Assembly (NCBI GenBank): GCA_947650365.1
Contig: OX393550.1
Coordinates: 47,467,860 to 47,531,859, forward strand
Direction of reading: 5' to 3'
DNA length: 64,000 bases
Origin: Chamaelirium japonicum
Lineage: Eukaryota; Streptophyta; Magnoliopsida; Liliales; Melanthiaceae
Every line of letters begins with the position of its first letter. The first letter of the stretch is position 1. A model generated the notes under the pieces. It saw only the letters and a program-made list of their open reading frames with translations, ran no database searches and was not told the origin of the DNA. Positions 25,501 to 37,245 of this stretch are shown here, one piece after another. The position numbers and the translations under genes are program-made.

Positions 25501-28500
25501 AATTCTAATCTTGTTAATTAGAAAGTGGTCGTAAGATTTCATCCATAATGAAGACAGATTTATTCCAATGTTTGACTTTTTCTTCAAGGAAAATTAGGGT
25601 AAAAATTCCTTATTATTTTTGAGTGATCAGTATTTTAGATAGTTTTAAATTGTCGTTGAGATTATTTATAGGGTTTCGGGATTGTTTTCATGCTAAGCTT
25701 TATACAAAGCATGGTTTTGGTTTGGGCAACTTTAGCGGGTTGATAATGTTTTTTATCAATGGAGTTTGTAGAACTTGAGCGTATGTTTGAAAAAGTTCCC
25801 CCAAATCATATTCTTTTCTCTTGCATTCTCCTTCACCCTCTCAATTATCATCTTCTATCTTCAGAAGGATTGCCACAATTACCACACATTGGTTGTCCAA
25901 TGTGACGACCAAGATCCAAGAGCCAAGACTCCTGAGGCGGGAATGCCAAGATGGATGAGGTGAGGTGAGGTGTACAAGGCCATGAGTTAGCCCCACATCG
26001 CTTGGAGAGAAGGAGATCCTGAGCTGCTTATATAATTTTCCCTCCCAAACATAGAAGACGCGTTTTAAAACCGTGCGCCGCTACGGATTTCGTAAGAACT
26101 CCGTAGTTAAGCGTGCTCGGGCGAGAGTAGTACTAGGATGGGTGACCACCCTGGGAAGTTCTCGTGCGAGCACGGGCAAAGCGGACAGAATCTTGTATGT
26201 TTGGGGCGGATGTTACAAAGTCCAACCTCTTCAAGGAGCATGTCACGTGATTCTACATGTAGGGTTTGTTTCGTACAACCATTTGTCGGGTGTTCCAAAA
26301 TGCGACACTTCAACCTCCAAAAATTTCGACATGGACACTTCACTACAATAAATAAAATATGGATGTTTGTGTATGCGTATGCGCTTTCATGTGGATATGT
26401 ATTGGCTATCATATTTAGATGACTAGTTAATGGTAACAAGACACATTAATGCAAGTGATGATAGTTCAACTCTCAAAACATTTCAAATGTTAAGCACACC
26501 TATTTAAAAACATTTAAAAAAGAAGAATGAGTATGACATATTAGAATAGGTGTGCTTAACATTTGAAATGTTTTGAGAGTTGAACTATCATCACTTGCAT
26601 TAATGTGTCTTCAACAAACGACTCCAAAAGTCTGTGCAACCAACTATTGAGGCTTCAGGATGATGTTAATAACTTGCTCCAGTTATTGGTCAAGGAATGT
26701 TATTTTGTCTCCAAGCATCCAAAGTTGTTGTCACTTGTCACCCTGCAAACCCTAAAAAGCATCTAGGTAAAGCTGACGTCAGGCTTTAGTGCGAATTGTA
26801 CTTTAAAGTTTCGTTGAGGTGATTTCTTTAGTCTAGATGTTATGGGGAAGCACAGAGCCGAATATTAATCGTTTATTGTCGGCTTATTAAACCAAGCATC
26901 GATTGTGGATGAGATGTGGTGGTAATTGTAAATGCCCATTTGAAGTCAAATTGATATTGTTAGGTAGTACCTAATACCATTTGGAGGCACGCTAAAGCAG
27001 GTGAGCGATCAAAATGTTAATGGGGAGATGAGGTTTCAATGATTTTGGGAATAAAAGCAAAATACGCTGAAAAGGATAGCTGGGACCATTGGACTCCATT
27101 GCATGAATAATTTTTTTTCAAACTAGTCACTATTGAGTTCTAATGGCCTTTAGATATCGTTGATTGTTGGTACCCCACTCTATGGGGTTTGACTCTTGAT
27201 GTGCATCATTTTCAATTCAGCAATCATGTTTTTTGATTCACATGTGGTGGTTTGGTTCTCAGTTGCATTAGATTAGCAGAATGTTTAAATAGACTTTCTA
27301 ATTATACCATACTTGTAGTCATTTTTGCTCTAAACCTATCCGTTTTGTTTATTGCCTTCCAAGTTGATCTTAAAGCAGTTTTGAGTTTTTTGACAAGAAT
27401 CTCTCTTCCAGGAAAGGGAGGTCTCTTTTTTTTTTTTTTGGGGGGGGGGGGGGGAGGGATCACACTCATTAATGCGGAGTTGGCGGCTCTATCGATCTAC
27501 TACATGTCCTTTCTTTTTCTGAGATGGGTCACCAATCAATCTTATTCGTAGGCGCTTCCTTGGGGGAGGGGGAGTGGATGAGATTGGTAGGGGCATCCCA
27601 CTTATTAAGTGGCAGGAGATATTCTGCATATGCATGCCTAGCATGGAGGATTGGAGATTCTGGACATCAGAACTTTTAACACCACCCTTCTTTGTCGCTT
27701 TTGGTGGAGACTCTTTGCTTGCAAACATGACTGGAGTTACTGGATCCATATGATAAAGCAAGGATACTAGATACTACCAGCAGAAAAAGCCTATGGACCT
27801 TACTCTCTTACCTACGAGCAGAGTCTCACTTTTTGGTTCGAGTTCCTGTCTACCGGAGTGACCTTCAAGGCAGATATGGGTTGGAGAGTTGGTAGCGACC
27901 GTGATATTCATTGTTGGACGGATCAATGATCCTCCCTGACATCCTTTTGCATCATGTCTCCCTCATCTCTATCTCATTGCATGCAACCCCTGTAACACAT
28001 TATCTCACATCCTTCGTGGATGCCGTCTTATCCCTACATGTCGGATCATCCCACCATCTCTTCGTCATGACTTACACTTAGTCATTGCCACACTCACGGA
28101 TATTAAACTCGTTGATTAATTGGACTCCCATCTCTTGGAGCTGGACTTCTAGTGGCACCTTCTTTGTCAACTCGATCTATAAGATTCTTACTTTTCGCAG
28201 GAAGATTTGGCCTTTTGCCCTTTGCATGTAGAATGCCCGTGTTTAACTCAAGATCCAATTCCTATGGTCTCTGCTTCATCATAGGATCTTCATGGCGGAC
28301 AATCTGGTGAGACGAGGCATTCCCACCAGACACACACGTCCTTTTTACGTCGAGAAATCCCACCAACCACACCCTTCTTCTTTGTCCTAGCATTTTTCCA
28401 CTTTGGACTCACTTGGAAGCGACACACAATATCCCTACCACTGCCATCATCCCCACAGATTGACCAATGTTCATGCGGATGCTTGGCATAGACATACAGC

Positions 28501-31030
28501 TGGCCTCTTATGGACTCTATGCCTTGAACACAACTCTCGTATTTTCTCTACTATAGGAAGGCACCTAGACAGGGTTTACGATGCAATATCTTTGGCACTC
28601 TACTGAGGTGGTATCAAGAAACGAGGGGACACCAAGTCATGTGTCCCAGCTTCGGACACAATCACTTATGGATACCACCATCTTATCCTATGGGACCACT
28701 GTTTTTTTAGTTCTGGATGTAATCTGGGTGTGGTTTTTTCTTTCCCGGGATCAACCTCTTGAACCCTGGAGACCACTAATTATATAATCCATCAACTTTT
28801 TCTAAAAAAAAAAAAGGTTGGATCTTAAAGCCTGCAAAGTCTGGAGTATGAAAAACTGTGAGCTTGTTTATCAGAACAAAATATGTGCCAATGGCCTAGC
28901 GATTCTTTTCTTCATTATGATGCCCAGTCAAATTTACTCGCCCATAGTTATGGATAAAATTATTTTACAGGGGTTTCGGTTTTGTACAGGCTTTCTCCTT
29001 CCATGCTGACAAAGAGTCCTTGCGACAATCTCGGATCGTTCGTGTTGGTCTCATTCAGAATTCTATCGCTCTTCCAACGACTGCACCCTTCTCGGACCAG
29101 AAAAAGTCTATCATGGAGAAAGTCAAACCAATGATTGATGCAGCTGGTGCTTCAGGTGTCAACATTTTATGCTTGCAAGTAAGTTGTACTAAAAAGTGGC
29201 TACATCTTTAGTTTCCTTTGTAATTCTGAATGTCTAACGTTAGATTGTGATGCAGGAGGCGTGGATGATGCCATTTGGCTTCTGCACGCGAGAGAAGAGA
29301 TGGTGTGAATTTGCAGAGCCTGTAGATGGTGAGTCGACGGTATTCCTTCAGGATCTTGCTCGGAAGTATAAAATGGTTATAGTGAATCCTATTCTTGAAA
29401 GGGATGTAAACCATGGGGAAACTATTTGGAATACTGCTGTTGTAATCGGAGACCATGGCAACATAATAGGCAAGCATCGAAAGGTACAACAAAATACTCT
29501 CTCTCTCTCTCTCTCTCCCCCTTGCTTGTAGTATCTGTTGGGATTTAGTCCTACATAGGGATGGGCAAATGGTGTCTTCATAGACCCTCTAGTGTGTAAA
29601 TTCCCTCACTCCCCAAAACCCGGGTCATAAGGGGAGGTCCAATAGAGGGTATATAAAGACACGATTTGCCCATCCCTAGCCGATGTGGGACTAAATCTGA
29701 CAAATCTCCCCCTCCCTGCCAACTCCCCTTCCTCATGTGGGTTCGAGGGACTAATATGGCGCTCATGCCGCAAAGAGGCCTAGGGTGTGTACGGAGGCAA
29801 ACACACACCCCTTCCACCAAATCGGTATGGGCTTGGGCCAACCTGGGCTCTGATACCATTTGTACATACAATCACGCAGCAAAACCCGGGTCGTAAGGTG
29901 AGGTCCACTAGAGGGTATATGAAGATGATCATTGCCTATCCTGAGCCAGGGACTAAATCCCAACATATTGGACCTCCCTTTACGATCCGGGTTTTGCTGC
30001 GTGAGGGTATCTACAAATGGTATCAGAGCCTAGGTTGGCCCAAGTTCATGCCAAATCTGGTGGAGGAGGGTGTGTTTTCCTCCGCACCTAGGCCTCTTTG
30101 TGGCGCTTGTGCTTCCCGAGCGCCATATTAGTTCCTCAAACCCACGTGAGGAGGGGGTTTTGTCTTTGCTCCCAGGTCTTAGTGGGAAGGGGAGATTTGT
30201 TGGGATTTAGTCCCCACATCGGTGGGGGATGAAAAAATGGTGTCTTTATATACCCTCTAGTGGACCTACCCTTACAACCTGGTTTTGGGGTGTGAGGGTA
30301 TCTACAGTGTCTAGTCTCACCGTGATCTATTATCTCATGAACTGCTGTCAGAATCACATTCCTAGGGTTGGGGATTTCAACGAGAGCACATACTACATGG
30401 AAGGAAACACCGGGCATCCGGTGTTCGAAACTACTTACGGGAAGATCGCAGTGAACATCTGTTATGGGAGGCACCATCCTCTGAATTGGTTAGCATTCGG
30501 ACTCAACGGAGCGGAGATTGTATTGAACCCTTCTGCTACCGTCGGAGAGCTAAGTGAACCAATGTGGCCGATCGAGGTCTTCTTCCCGTATTTTTCTTTC
30601 ATGCTGTTCTTTTTTGCTTTATTACCTCAATGATTAAATTGATTGTAAAAGGCTGGTGATGTTTCAGGCTCGGAACGCGGCCATAGCAAACAACTATTTT
30701 GTCGGTTCGATCAATCGCGTCGGGACTGAGGTCTTTCCAAATCCTTTCACTTCCGGCGACGGGAATCCCCAGCATTCGGACTTCGGACATTTTTATGGCT
30801 CGAGCCACTTTTCAGCTCCTGATGCATCTTGCACCCCCTCGCTCTCCCGGTACAGGGATGGCTTGATGGTCGCGGACATGGATCTCAACCTCTGTAGGCA
30901 GGTGAAGGATAAATGGGGTTTCCGGATGACTGCCCGTTACGAAGTGTACGCTGAGTTGCTTTCTCGGTACTTGAGTCCGGATTTTGCTCCGCAAGTCATC
31001 GTCGACCCCCTGCTGCAGAAGCGGCTGTAG
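22594..31030 (+). CDS. PYD3: Beta-ureidopropionase (N-carbamoyl-beta-alanine amidohydrolase)
   Basis: Six exons join in frame: 22594-22740, 23658-23765, 28990-29178, 29256-29483, 30352-30576 and 30668-31030, giving 419 residues with GT/AG introns. The enzyme hydrolyses N-carbamoyl-beta-alanine to beta-alanine, CO2 and ammonia, the third step of reductive uracil/thymine catabolism in the plant cytosol. The nitrilase-superfamily triad is visible: Glu149 (EAWMMPF), Lys224 (GKHRK before NHIPRVG) and Cys261 ([13 protein letters not shown]). Length fits the roughly 410-residue plant family, and the C-terminus [14 protein letters not shown] is also family-like. ATG 22594 is the first in-frame start and begins [12 protein letters not shown]. 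Intron 2 is 5.2 kb and full of repeats; intron 4 holds an inverted TRIM. No coding defect is seen, so it is probably functional. Confidence 0.95.
23118..23247. repeat. Hairpin MITE in PYD3 intron 1
   Basis: 34-bp arms at 23118-23151 and 23214-23247 (GGTTGGAGCATCCCGCTC and its inverse) are perfect by eye, with a 62-bp loop that itself carries CATTTCA/TGAAATG. It is non-coding and probably a small MITE. Confidence 0.65.
25901..26217 (+). mobile_element. Solo Cassandra-type LTR in PYD3 intron 2
   Basis: This 317-bp sequence starts TGTGACGACCAAGATCC and ends GGCGGATGTTACA. It contains a 5S-rRNA-like core (about 26085-26165: AACTCCGTAGTTAAGCGTGC, GGATGGGTGACCACCC). It is closely related to the LTRs at 17.4 and 18.5 kb. 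No partner LTR is adjacent, so it is a solo LTR. GTCCAA lies directly upstream (25895-25900) and again 2 bp downstream (26220-26225), which may be the target duplication. It lies in the same orientation as the gene. Confidence 0.85.
26439..26610. repeat. Near-perfect 64-bp-arm hairpin in PYD3 intron 2
   Basis: The arms 26439-26502 (AGACACATTAATGCAAGTGA...) and 26547-26610 (...TCACTTGCATTAATGTGTCT) are complementary along the whole 64 bp by eye, with a 44-bp AT-rich loop. A related end sequence (TCATCACTTGCATTGAATGTG) occurs near 24240. It is probably a recent foldback MITE. If transcribed with the intron it would form long double-stranded RNA. Confidence 0.75.
27430..28815 (+). pseudogene. 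Decayed L1-type LINE fragment in PYD3 intron 2
   Basis: In broken + frames one can read [16 protein letters not shown] (about 27880), [17 protein letters not shown] (about 28136), [11 protein letters not shown] (about 28292) and [13 protein letters not shown] (about 28510). These are the usual order of zf-RVT-region motifs in plant L1 ORF2. An A-rich tail follows at 28804-28815. Stops and frameshifts are numerous. A T14/G15 homopolymer at about 27427-27456 marks its upstream side. Confidence 0.65.
29536..30306. mobile_element. Inverted TRIM composite in PYD3 intron 4
   Basis: LTR-like copies start TGTTGGGATTTAGTCC (29536 and 30199, + strand) and end GGGTATCTACA. Inverted copies lie at about 29610-29704 and 29861-29965. 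A primer-binding core TGGTATCAGAGCC (about 30019) faces right and its inverse GGCTCTGATACCA (about 29848) faces left. The purine tract GTGGGAAGGGGAGATT precedes the last LTR. Outer flanks GTATC (29531-29535) and GTGTC (30307-30311) look like one 5-bp target duplication. No coding capacity. The right end is only 46 bp from the exon 5 acceptor. Confidence 0.7.
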
Positions 31031-32170
31031 GATCCAGTGGAAGCATGCGTGGGTGAGACGAACAATGGTGAAGTACCATGTAGGTGGATGGGATTTCAAT
31101 GTCTCACGACAAACTGATATGATTACAGGTTGGAACTGCGACTGTAGCACAATCTTCGGCCGATGGCGTCGTATGATCCTCAAGATAAGTAGGGGGTGTG
31201 CTGTAAGCTTGCTTGATAGGGAATAATGAAGCGGTGTTCGATCATTTGGTGAATAATAATTAGTTTTACAAGGTTGTAGCTCATCGATTCCTCGCACGCA
31301 TGCTCGTGGTTTCTTTCAGAAGTATAAATCTATCCATCCAATGGAAAAGGTATTCTACGTGGCCTCCCTCAACTCAACCGGTCCTATGACACCCACCATC
31401 GTTGAGGAGAAATGAAGCGGTCTCGTCATTCGTCAATGGTGGTATCACAAGGTGGCACCCATGCTAACGCAGCAACGTTGGCGAGTCGAAATCTTCCTCG
31501 AGTAAAATGGGTCGATAAGATTCGATTTGTCTCAAAAATAAAATCATGACAATCAATCCAAGAGAAACACTAGAAGCAAAAAAATCATGAAGAAAATACT
31601 AATTTGTATGCTTAACCTATGACAAAAGATCTAAAGCCCTTTGCAAATCTCATCAACTATGGTTAACTCTAGTCCTGTTGCAATACATTTACAATTTTCA
31701 CCCAAAACAATATGAATAGTTCTAGTTTTTTCGGGATATCATCTGCCGGTGAACATTTGCACTTTGCAGACGTTTCAATTGAACCAACTGGCTCTTGGCC
31801 TGGTGGTACTTCCTCTCCCCCATGTTGGAGAGGTTCCATGTTCGACTCCCGGTATGAACACCGTTGGGCGAACCTTACCTCAAGGCTGCCGTGCCCTGTT
31901 TGTGCCTGTGAATCCAGATCGTTGATGTCATGTTCATGGAATTGTGGAAATAATAAATAGCACTTGCTGCCTGCCTCCCCATGTTTCAATCTCTGGACCT
32001 CATTAAGCCCTTGCTCTAGCGCCCTATCCTCTGGCCGCTATAGTAACAAATTTGGCGTTTGGGAATAATTCGGCAATGGGGTAAAAAATCGGAGTTCGCA
32101 AAATATCTAAAAAATTCGGAATAAGTTCGGGAGAAGTTCGGAAACATAAAGCATAAAATATATTGTTACA
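31031..32170 (+). other. PYD3 3' flank with a possible SINE
   Basis: The PYD3 3' UTR must begin after 31030 but no single poly(A) signal stands out. At about 31780-31870, TGGCTCTTGGCCTGGTGG and GTTCGACTCCCGG resemble RNA polymerase III A and B boxes of a tRNA-derived SINE. No other gene was found. Confidence 0.35.
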
Positions 32171-32172
32171 TT

Positions 32173-32173
32173 A

Positions 32174-32259
<86 letters not shown>

Positions 32260-32393
32260 TATGTTGCGGCATGCGGTACGTACGGTACCGCACCGCAGCC
32301 GTTTGATGCACGCGCTGTGTGCATCGCATGCACGCAGCAGTGCATCAGACGACTGCGGTGAGGTGCCGCACTTACCGCATGCCGCACTATAGC

Positions 32394-32470
<77 letters not shown>
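32173..32470. repeat. (TA)n - hairpin - (CT)n - (TA)n block
   Basis: A (TA)n tract of about 84 bp (to 32256) precedes, and (CT)n then (TA)n (about 32396-32470) follow, the hairpin at 32257-32394. Confidence 0.9.
32257..32394. mobile_element. 138-bp GC-rich hairpin element within microsatellite DNA
   Basis: TGCTATGTTGCGGCATGCGG at the left end is mirrored by CCGCATGCCGCACTATAGCA at the right, and the complementarity continues imperfectly through GGTACCGCACCGCAG to a small central loop. The GC-rich hairpin stands out sharply from the flanking (TA)n and (CT)n. It encodes no protein. It shares the style GCGGC(A/G)TGCGG with the terminal repeat of the large MULE at 54.6 kb, but homology is not proven. 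Confidence 0.65.
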
Positions 32471-32471
<1 letters not shown>

Positions 32472-33266
32472 CTAAAATAAAATAGGTAGCATAAAAAAAA
32501 AGGGAAATTCATGAATTATTCGTGAATAATTCGGGAGTTGTTCGGGTGTGACATATGTTGCCGAATAATTCGTTTGACCTTGAGTTCGCAAATTATTCGC
32601 TTAATACAATAGTACAATACTAAAAGGGAACTCTCTTCCGCGTTGTGACACCTTGATATCTTTTGAAGAGCCTGAATCATTCTCTCGTGTGTGAACACGT
32701 TTCTCTCTCATAAATCCTATTAAAAGTTTGCTATAATGATGTTAAATATCCATTTAATGGCATTTAATAGTCATTTGATGTTAATTACCCCCCCCCCCCC
32801 CCTCTCTCTCTCTAATAAGTGAATCACACCTTGAAAAGTGAATCACACTCATTCATGATTGTACATTTCTTTAGACGATTATGATGTCGTCTTTCCCAAG
32901 AGACTGCATCAAGTTCATCCAGACATTGCCCGGATTACTTACTAGTGTTTCAATAATTTGGAGAATATTGTTATTATGCTGACCGCCTGTCCGGTCCAAC
33001 AAAAAAAAGGTCAATTCAATTGAACTTTGACGGCCGAAAAATACAAATAGGGCCTAAGATATTTGTGAAGTACAACTAGTTGTAACATCTATCATATAAT
33101 GCAATAGCTCCTACAAAAACTGGAGTTCTTTTTCTAAAATTGGACGGTTCATATTCAATATGTGGTATCGGGAACCTGCCCCATTTGATTTGGACCATTC
33201 GAACTTAGCCAAGTAAGCAATCTCGATTTGGACCGTCTGATTGGAAGAAAAAAGGGGCTCCATCCT

Positions 33267-33358
<92 letters not shown>

Positions 33359-33697
33359 CGAGAAAATTATCGTGTGCTCTATGATTGTTTTATCATACAG
33401 CGAAGGATTCACATGAGAATGAGAATTTATCTCTCCGTGTCTTTCTTTGCCAATTAGACGCTGAACCATCGAATTTACACTAAAAATGATAATTGATGAA
33501 AATACCCTTTGCTGGATGAAGATTAAGCGGAACAGTTGTCCCTCATGCCAAGCACCCCCTTACATGCCTCAATGTACTCATTGGATTCTGTGATAAACTT
33601 ATACGCAACAAGGGCAACCATTCTCCTTAAAAATCGAGAAAGATGGGATCCAAGAAATGTGACCCTAAATGAATAAGCACTTATATGAGTCTACGTA
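32472..33697. repeat. Tandem duplication, copy 1 (1.2 kb)
   Basis: It starts CTAAAATAAAATAGGTAGCA and ends ATATGAGTCTACGTA; copy 2 follows at once. Shared landmarks are TTTGACGGCCGAAAAATAC and GATGGGATCCAAGAAATGTG. It includes an approximately 90-bp (CT)n tract near 33268-33356. No gene is recognised. Confidence 0.85.
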
Positions 33698-34024
33698 CTA
33701 AAATAAAATAGGTAGCATAAAAAAATAGAGAAATTCATGAATTATTCTTGAATAATTCGGAAGTTATTCGGGTGTAACCTATGTTGCCAAATAATTCAGA
33801 GAATAATTCGTTTGACCTTGAGTTCGCAAATTATTCGCTAATACAATAGTACAATATTAAAATGGAACTCTCTTCCGCGTTGTGACCACTGGATTTTTTT
33901 TGAAGAGCCTAAATTATTCTCCCGCGTGTGTGAACACGTTTATCTCTCATAAATCCTATTAAAAACCTACTATAATGATGATAAATATCCATTTAATGGC
34001 ATTTATTGGTCATTTGATGTTAAT

Positions 34025-34071
<47 letters not shown>

Positions 34072-34532
34072 AATAAGTGAATCATACCCTCATGAGTGAA
34101 TCGCACTCACTCATGATTGTACATTACGTTAGACGATTATGATGTCGTCTGAGCCAAGAGACGTGCATCAAGTTCATTTGGACATTGTCCGGATTTCTTA
34201 CTAGTGTTTCAATAATTTGGAGAATATTGTTATTATGCTGACCGCATGTTCTGTCCAACAAAAAAAAAGGTCAATTCAATTGAACTTTGACGGCCGAAAA
34301 ATACAAATAGGGCCTAAGATATTTGTGAAGTACAACTAGGTGCAACATCTATCATATAATGCAATAGCTCCTACAATAACTGGAGTTCTTTTTCTAAAAT
34401 TGGACGGTTCATATTCATTATGTGGTATTGGGGACCTGCCCCATTATATTTGGACCATTCGAAATTAGCCAAGTAAGCAATCTCAATTTGGACCGTCTGA
34501 TTGGAAAAAAAAAGTGCTCCATCCTTCCCCCT

Positions 34533-34595
<63 letters not shown>

Positions 34596-34984
34596 CGCGC
34601 GCGCGCGCGTGCGCTCTCTCTCTCTCTCTCTCGCTCTTTTCCTAGAGAAAATTATTGTGTGCTCTATGAGAGTTTTATTAGACGACGAAGGATTCACACG
34701 AGAATGAGAATTTATCGCTCCGTGCATTTCTCTGCCAACCAGACGCCGAACCATCGAAATGACACTAAAAATGATAATTGATAAAAATACCCTTTGCTGG
34801 ATGAGGATTAAGCGGAACAGTTGTCCATGCCAAACACCCTCTTACATTACATGCCTCAATGTACTTATTGGATTATGTGATAAACTTATACACAACAAGG
34901 GCAACCTTTCTCCTTAAATATCGAGAAAGATGGGATCCAAGAAATGTGGCCCCAAACGAATAAGCACTTATATGAGTCCACGTA
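33698..34984. repeat. Tandem duplication, copy 2 (1.3 kb)
   Basis: Direct repeat of 32472-33697, ending ATATGAGTCCACGTA. It differs by scattered substitutions and by lengths of (CT)n tracts, and has a (GC)n-containing block at about 34592-34613. A third, more diverged partial copy of the distal part is visible at about 36110-36275. Confidence 0.85.
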
Positions 34985-36299
34985 CTTTTGCATTTAGGCT
35001 ATGGCATTGACATGTAATATGTGCAGACACCATTTTGTTTGGCCGGTATGATAAAGCAACTTCTCTATTATGCGACGTCCACCCTTTCCTTTCTCCATCT
35101 CTCGAGTAGCCATGGCGGAGGCCGATGAGTACAAGTAGCAGTGGCGAATACGGGCACGAGCAACAAAGATGAGAGACCAGAGGTGCGAAGGGATTCGGTT
35201 GTCAATTTTAAGGTCTAGGATTCGGTTTTCTAACTGAACTATTTTGTTTCGCGTTAAATTTCACTGTAACTATTTTGTTTTTAAATATCCATTTCATTCA
35301 ATTCGGAAAGTTTTATTTTTGAGAACTCTGGAGCGAGGGGGGTTTGGCATGGACCCCAACCGGTTTATTAACTAGGCTCCTAAGGATCAATTCAGAAAGT
35401 TAGAGTAACAATTCATAATAATGCATGTATAGCGACTACTACAATGATTCATTGTAGTAGAGTATTAATTCGGTTGAAACTTATTCCACTGTAGCTACAG
35501 TGAAATCACTGTAGCAATCAAATTTATACTTTCATAGGAGGACATGTGTCTTTTCGGGAGGGGTTGGGGCTCAAACAGACACATTGTCTGGACTGGGGCT
35601 TAAAACCATCTCATAGAAACGGGTTTTTGACTAAGTCCACCATTTTTTTTTTTTTTGACCTGTCCTGCTACATGATGATGGCATGATAATTTTGTACAAT
35701 CCCTATATTTATTGATAATTATGGAAACTTTTTTTTCTTGAGGTGCTTTTCAGCTCGAAGGTTTTCTCGATTCCACTAAGCCTGATTGACATGGGCTGGT
35801 ATGAGTGGTGGTTGAATCTCACTAGTGACATTTAAATCTCTACAACCACCACTTATGCACAACCACATCAATTGGACTTAGTGGAATCAGGGAACCCCGT
35901 TACCGTCGCCACTACAGTAAACTGGGTATTTTTCTTCTGATGATGATGAGTTTGGATGGTTCATTCTGTAGTATTGAGAGACCTACTCCACTTGACGTGG
36001 ACCATTCAATCTTTAACCTATTAAGCCCTGAGTGATCTCGAGTTTGATGGGACCGTTCGATAGATGCCCCGATCACATTGTGCTGTGAGGATGTGATGTA
36101 TAACATACTGGGAAATTATCGTGCGCTCTATGAGAGTTCTATAAGACGGCCAAGTTTTCTCGGGCGAGGCATCACTGTATCCATTGGATTCCGTGGTAAT
36201 CTCATACACATCAAGGGCAATCTTTCTCCTTAAAAATCACGAAAGATGGGATCCAAGAAATATGGCACTGTCATGTAATATGCGTAGGCAACAAATGTG
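34985..36299. other. Non-coding interval with a diverged copy of the tandem repeat
   Basis: 36110-36275 repeats the end of the duplicated unit (ATTATCGTGCGCTCTATGAG, GATGGGATCCAAGAAATATG). An inverted pair at about 35778-35900 (CCACTAAGCCTGATTGACAT; ACATCAATTGGACTTAGTGG) suggests a small MITE. No gene was recognised. Confidence 0.4.
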
Positions 36300-36329
36300 G
36301 CACTGTCATGTAAAAATATGCAAAATGAT

Positions 36330-36459
36330 CATTGTCGAGACTCGAAAAGTCAGAGGTTGAAGTTCTTTAAAGATCAGTTGTCTCGATCTTCAAGCTTTGG
36401 ATCATTCAATAGGTTGGATTCTTCAGTGAAAAAGCACGGAACTTTTTCAACCATATTGT
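36330..36459 (+). other. Possible host exon truncated by the assembly gap
   Basis: The frame SKSQRLKFFKDQLSRSSSFG ... FNRLDSSVKKHGTF is basic and serine-rich, has no low-complexity DNA, and reads like real protein sequence. It runs into the 500-N gap at 36460. I cannot assign it to a family. The start at 36297 is only the first ATG and need not be real. Confidence 0.3.
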
Positions 36460-36959
36460 NNNNNNNNNNNNNNNNNNNNNNNNNNNNNNNNNNNNNNNNN
36501 NNNNNNNNNNNNNNNNNNNNNNNNNNNNNNNNNNNNNNNNNNNNNNNNNNNNNNNNNNNNNNNNNNNNNNNNNNNNNNNNNNNNNNNNNNNNNNNNNNNN
36601 NNNNNNNNNNNNNNNNNNNNNNNNNNNNNNNNNNNNNNNNNNNNNNNNNNNNNNNNNNNNNNNNNNNNNNNNNNNNNNNNNNNNNNNNNNNNNNNNNNNN
36701 NNNNNNNNNNNNNNNNNNNNNNNNNNNNNNNNNNNNNNNNNNNNNNNNNNNNNNNNNNNNNNNNNNNNNNNNNNNNNNNNNNNNNNNNNNNNNNNNNNNN
36801 NNNNNNNNNNNNNNNNNNNNNNNNNNNNNNNNNNNNNNNNNNNNNNNNNNNNNNNNNNNNNNNNNNNNNNNNNNNNNNNNNNNNNNNNNNNNNNNNNNNN
36901 NNNNNNNNNNNNNNNNNNNNNNNNNNNNNNNNNNNNNNNNNNNNNNNNNNNNNNNNNNN
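36460..36959. other. Assembly gap (500 N)
   Basis: There are exactly 500 N, a usual placeholder length for a scaffold gap of unknown size. Reading frames crossing it are meaningless. Confidence 1.
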
Positions 36960-37030
36960 ACACTAGATCGCGTGTTTTGTACTAAGTGAAAGTTCAAGTC
37001 CTCAAGGCACATCCATGGATGATGTCAAGC

Positions 37031-37035
<5 letters not shown>

Positions 37036-37081
<46 letters not shown>
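37036..37081. repeat. (TA)n microsatellite, left side of second foldback element
   Basis: Uninterrupted TA dinucleotides up to the GGGGGCGGGG terminus of the foldback element. Confidence 0.95.
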
Positions 37082-37083
<2 letters not shown>

Positions 37084-37245
37084 GGGCGGGGAGCCTGCAC
37101 CCGAGGTGCAGCAACAACGCTGCACCTCGGCCTTGTTTTACCTATCTAGAAGTTTTGGAATTGGATGAAATTTGGTGAGGGTGTTGTCTAGGGTAAGGTG
37201 ATCATCCTCACCAATTTTCATCAAATTCCAAAACTTCTAGGGGGG

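Noticed and set aside
26071-26175. 5S rRNA gene
   Set aside because: The similarity covers only part of 5S rRNA and lies inside a Cassandra LTR; the 5' part of 5S is not conserved, so it is a retroelement-borne promoter. The same applies at 17.5 and 18.7 kb.
33228-33469. Ser-Leu and Arg-Glu repeat ORFs
   Set aside because: Translation of (CT)n/(GA)n microsatellites; the same holds for those near 22.0, 34.5 and 54.5 kb.
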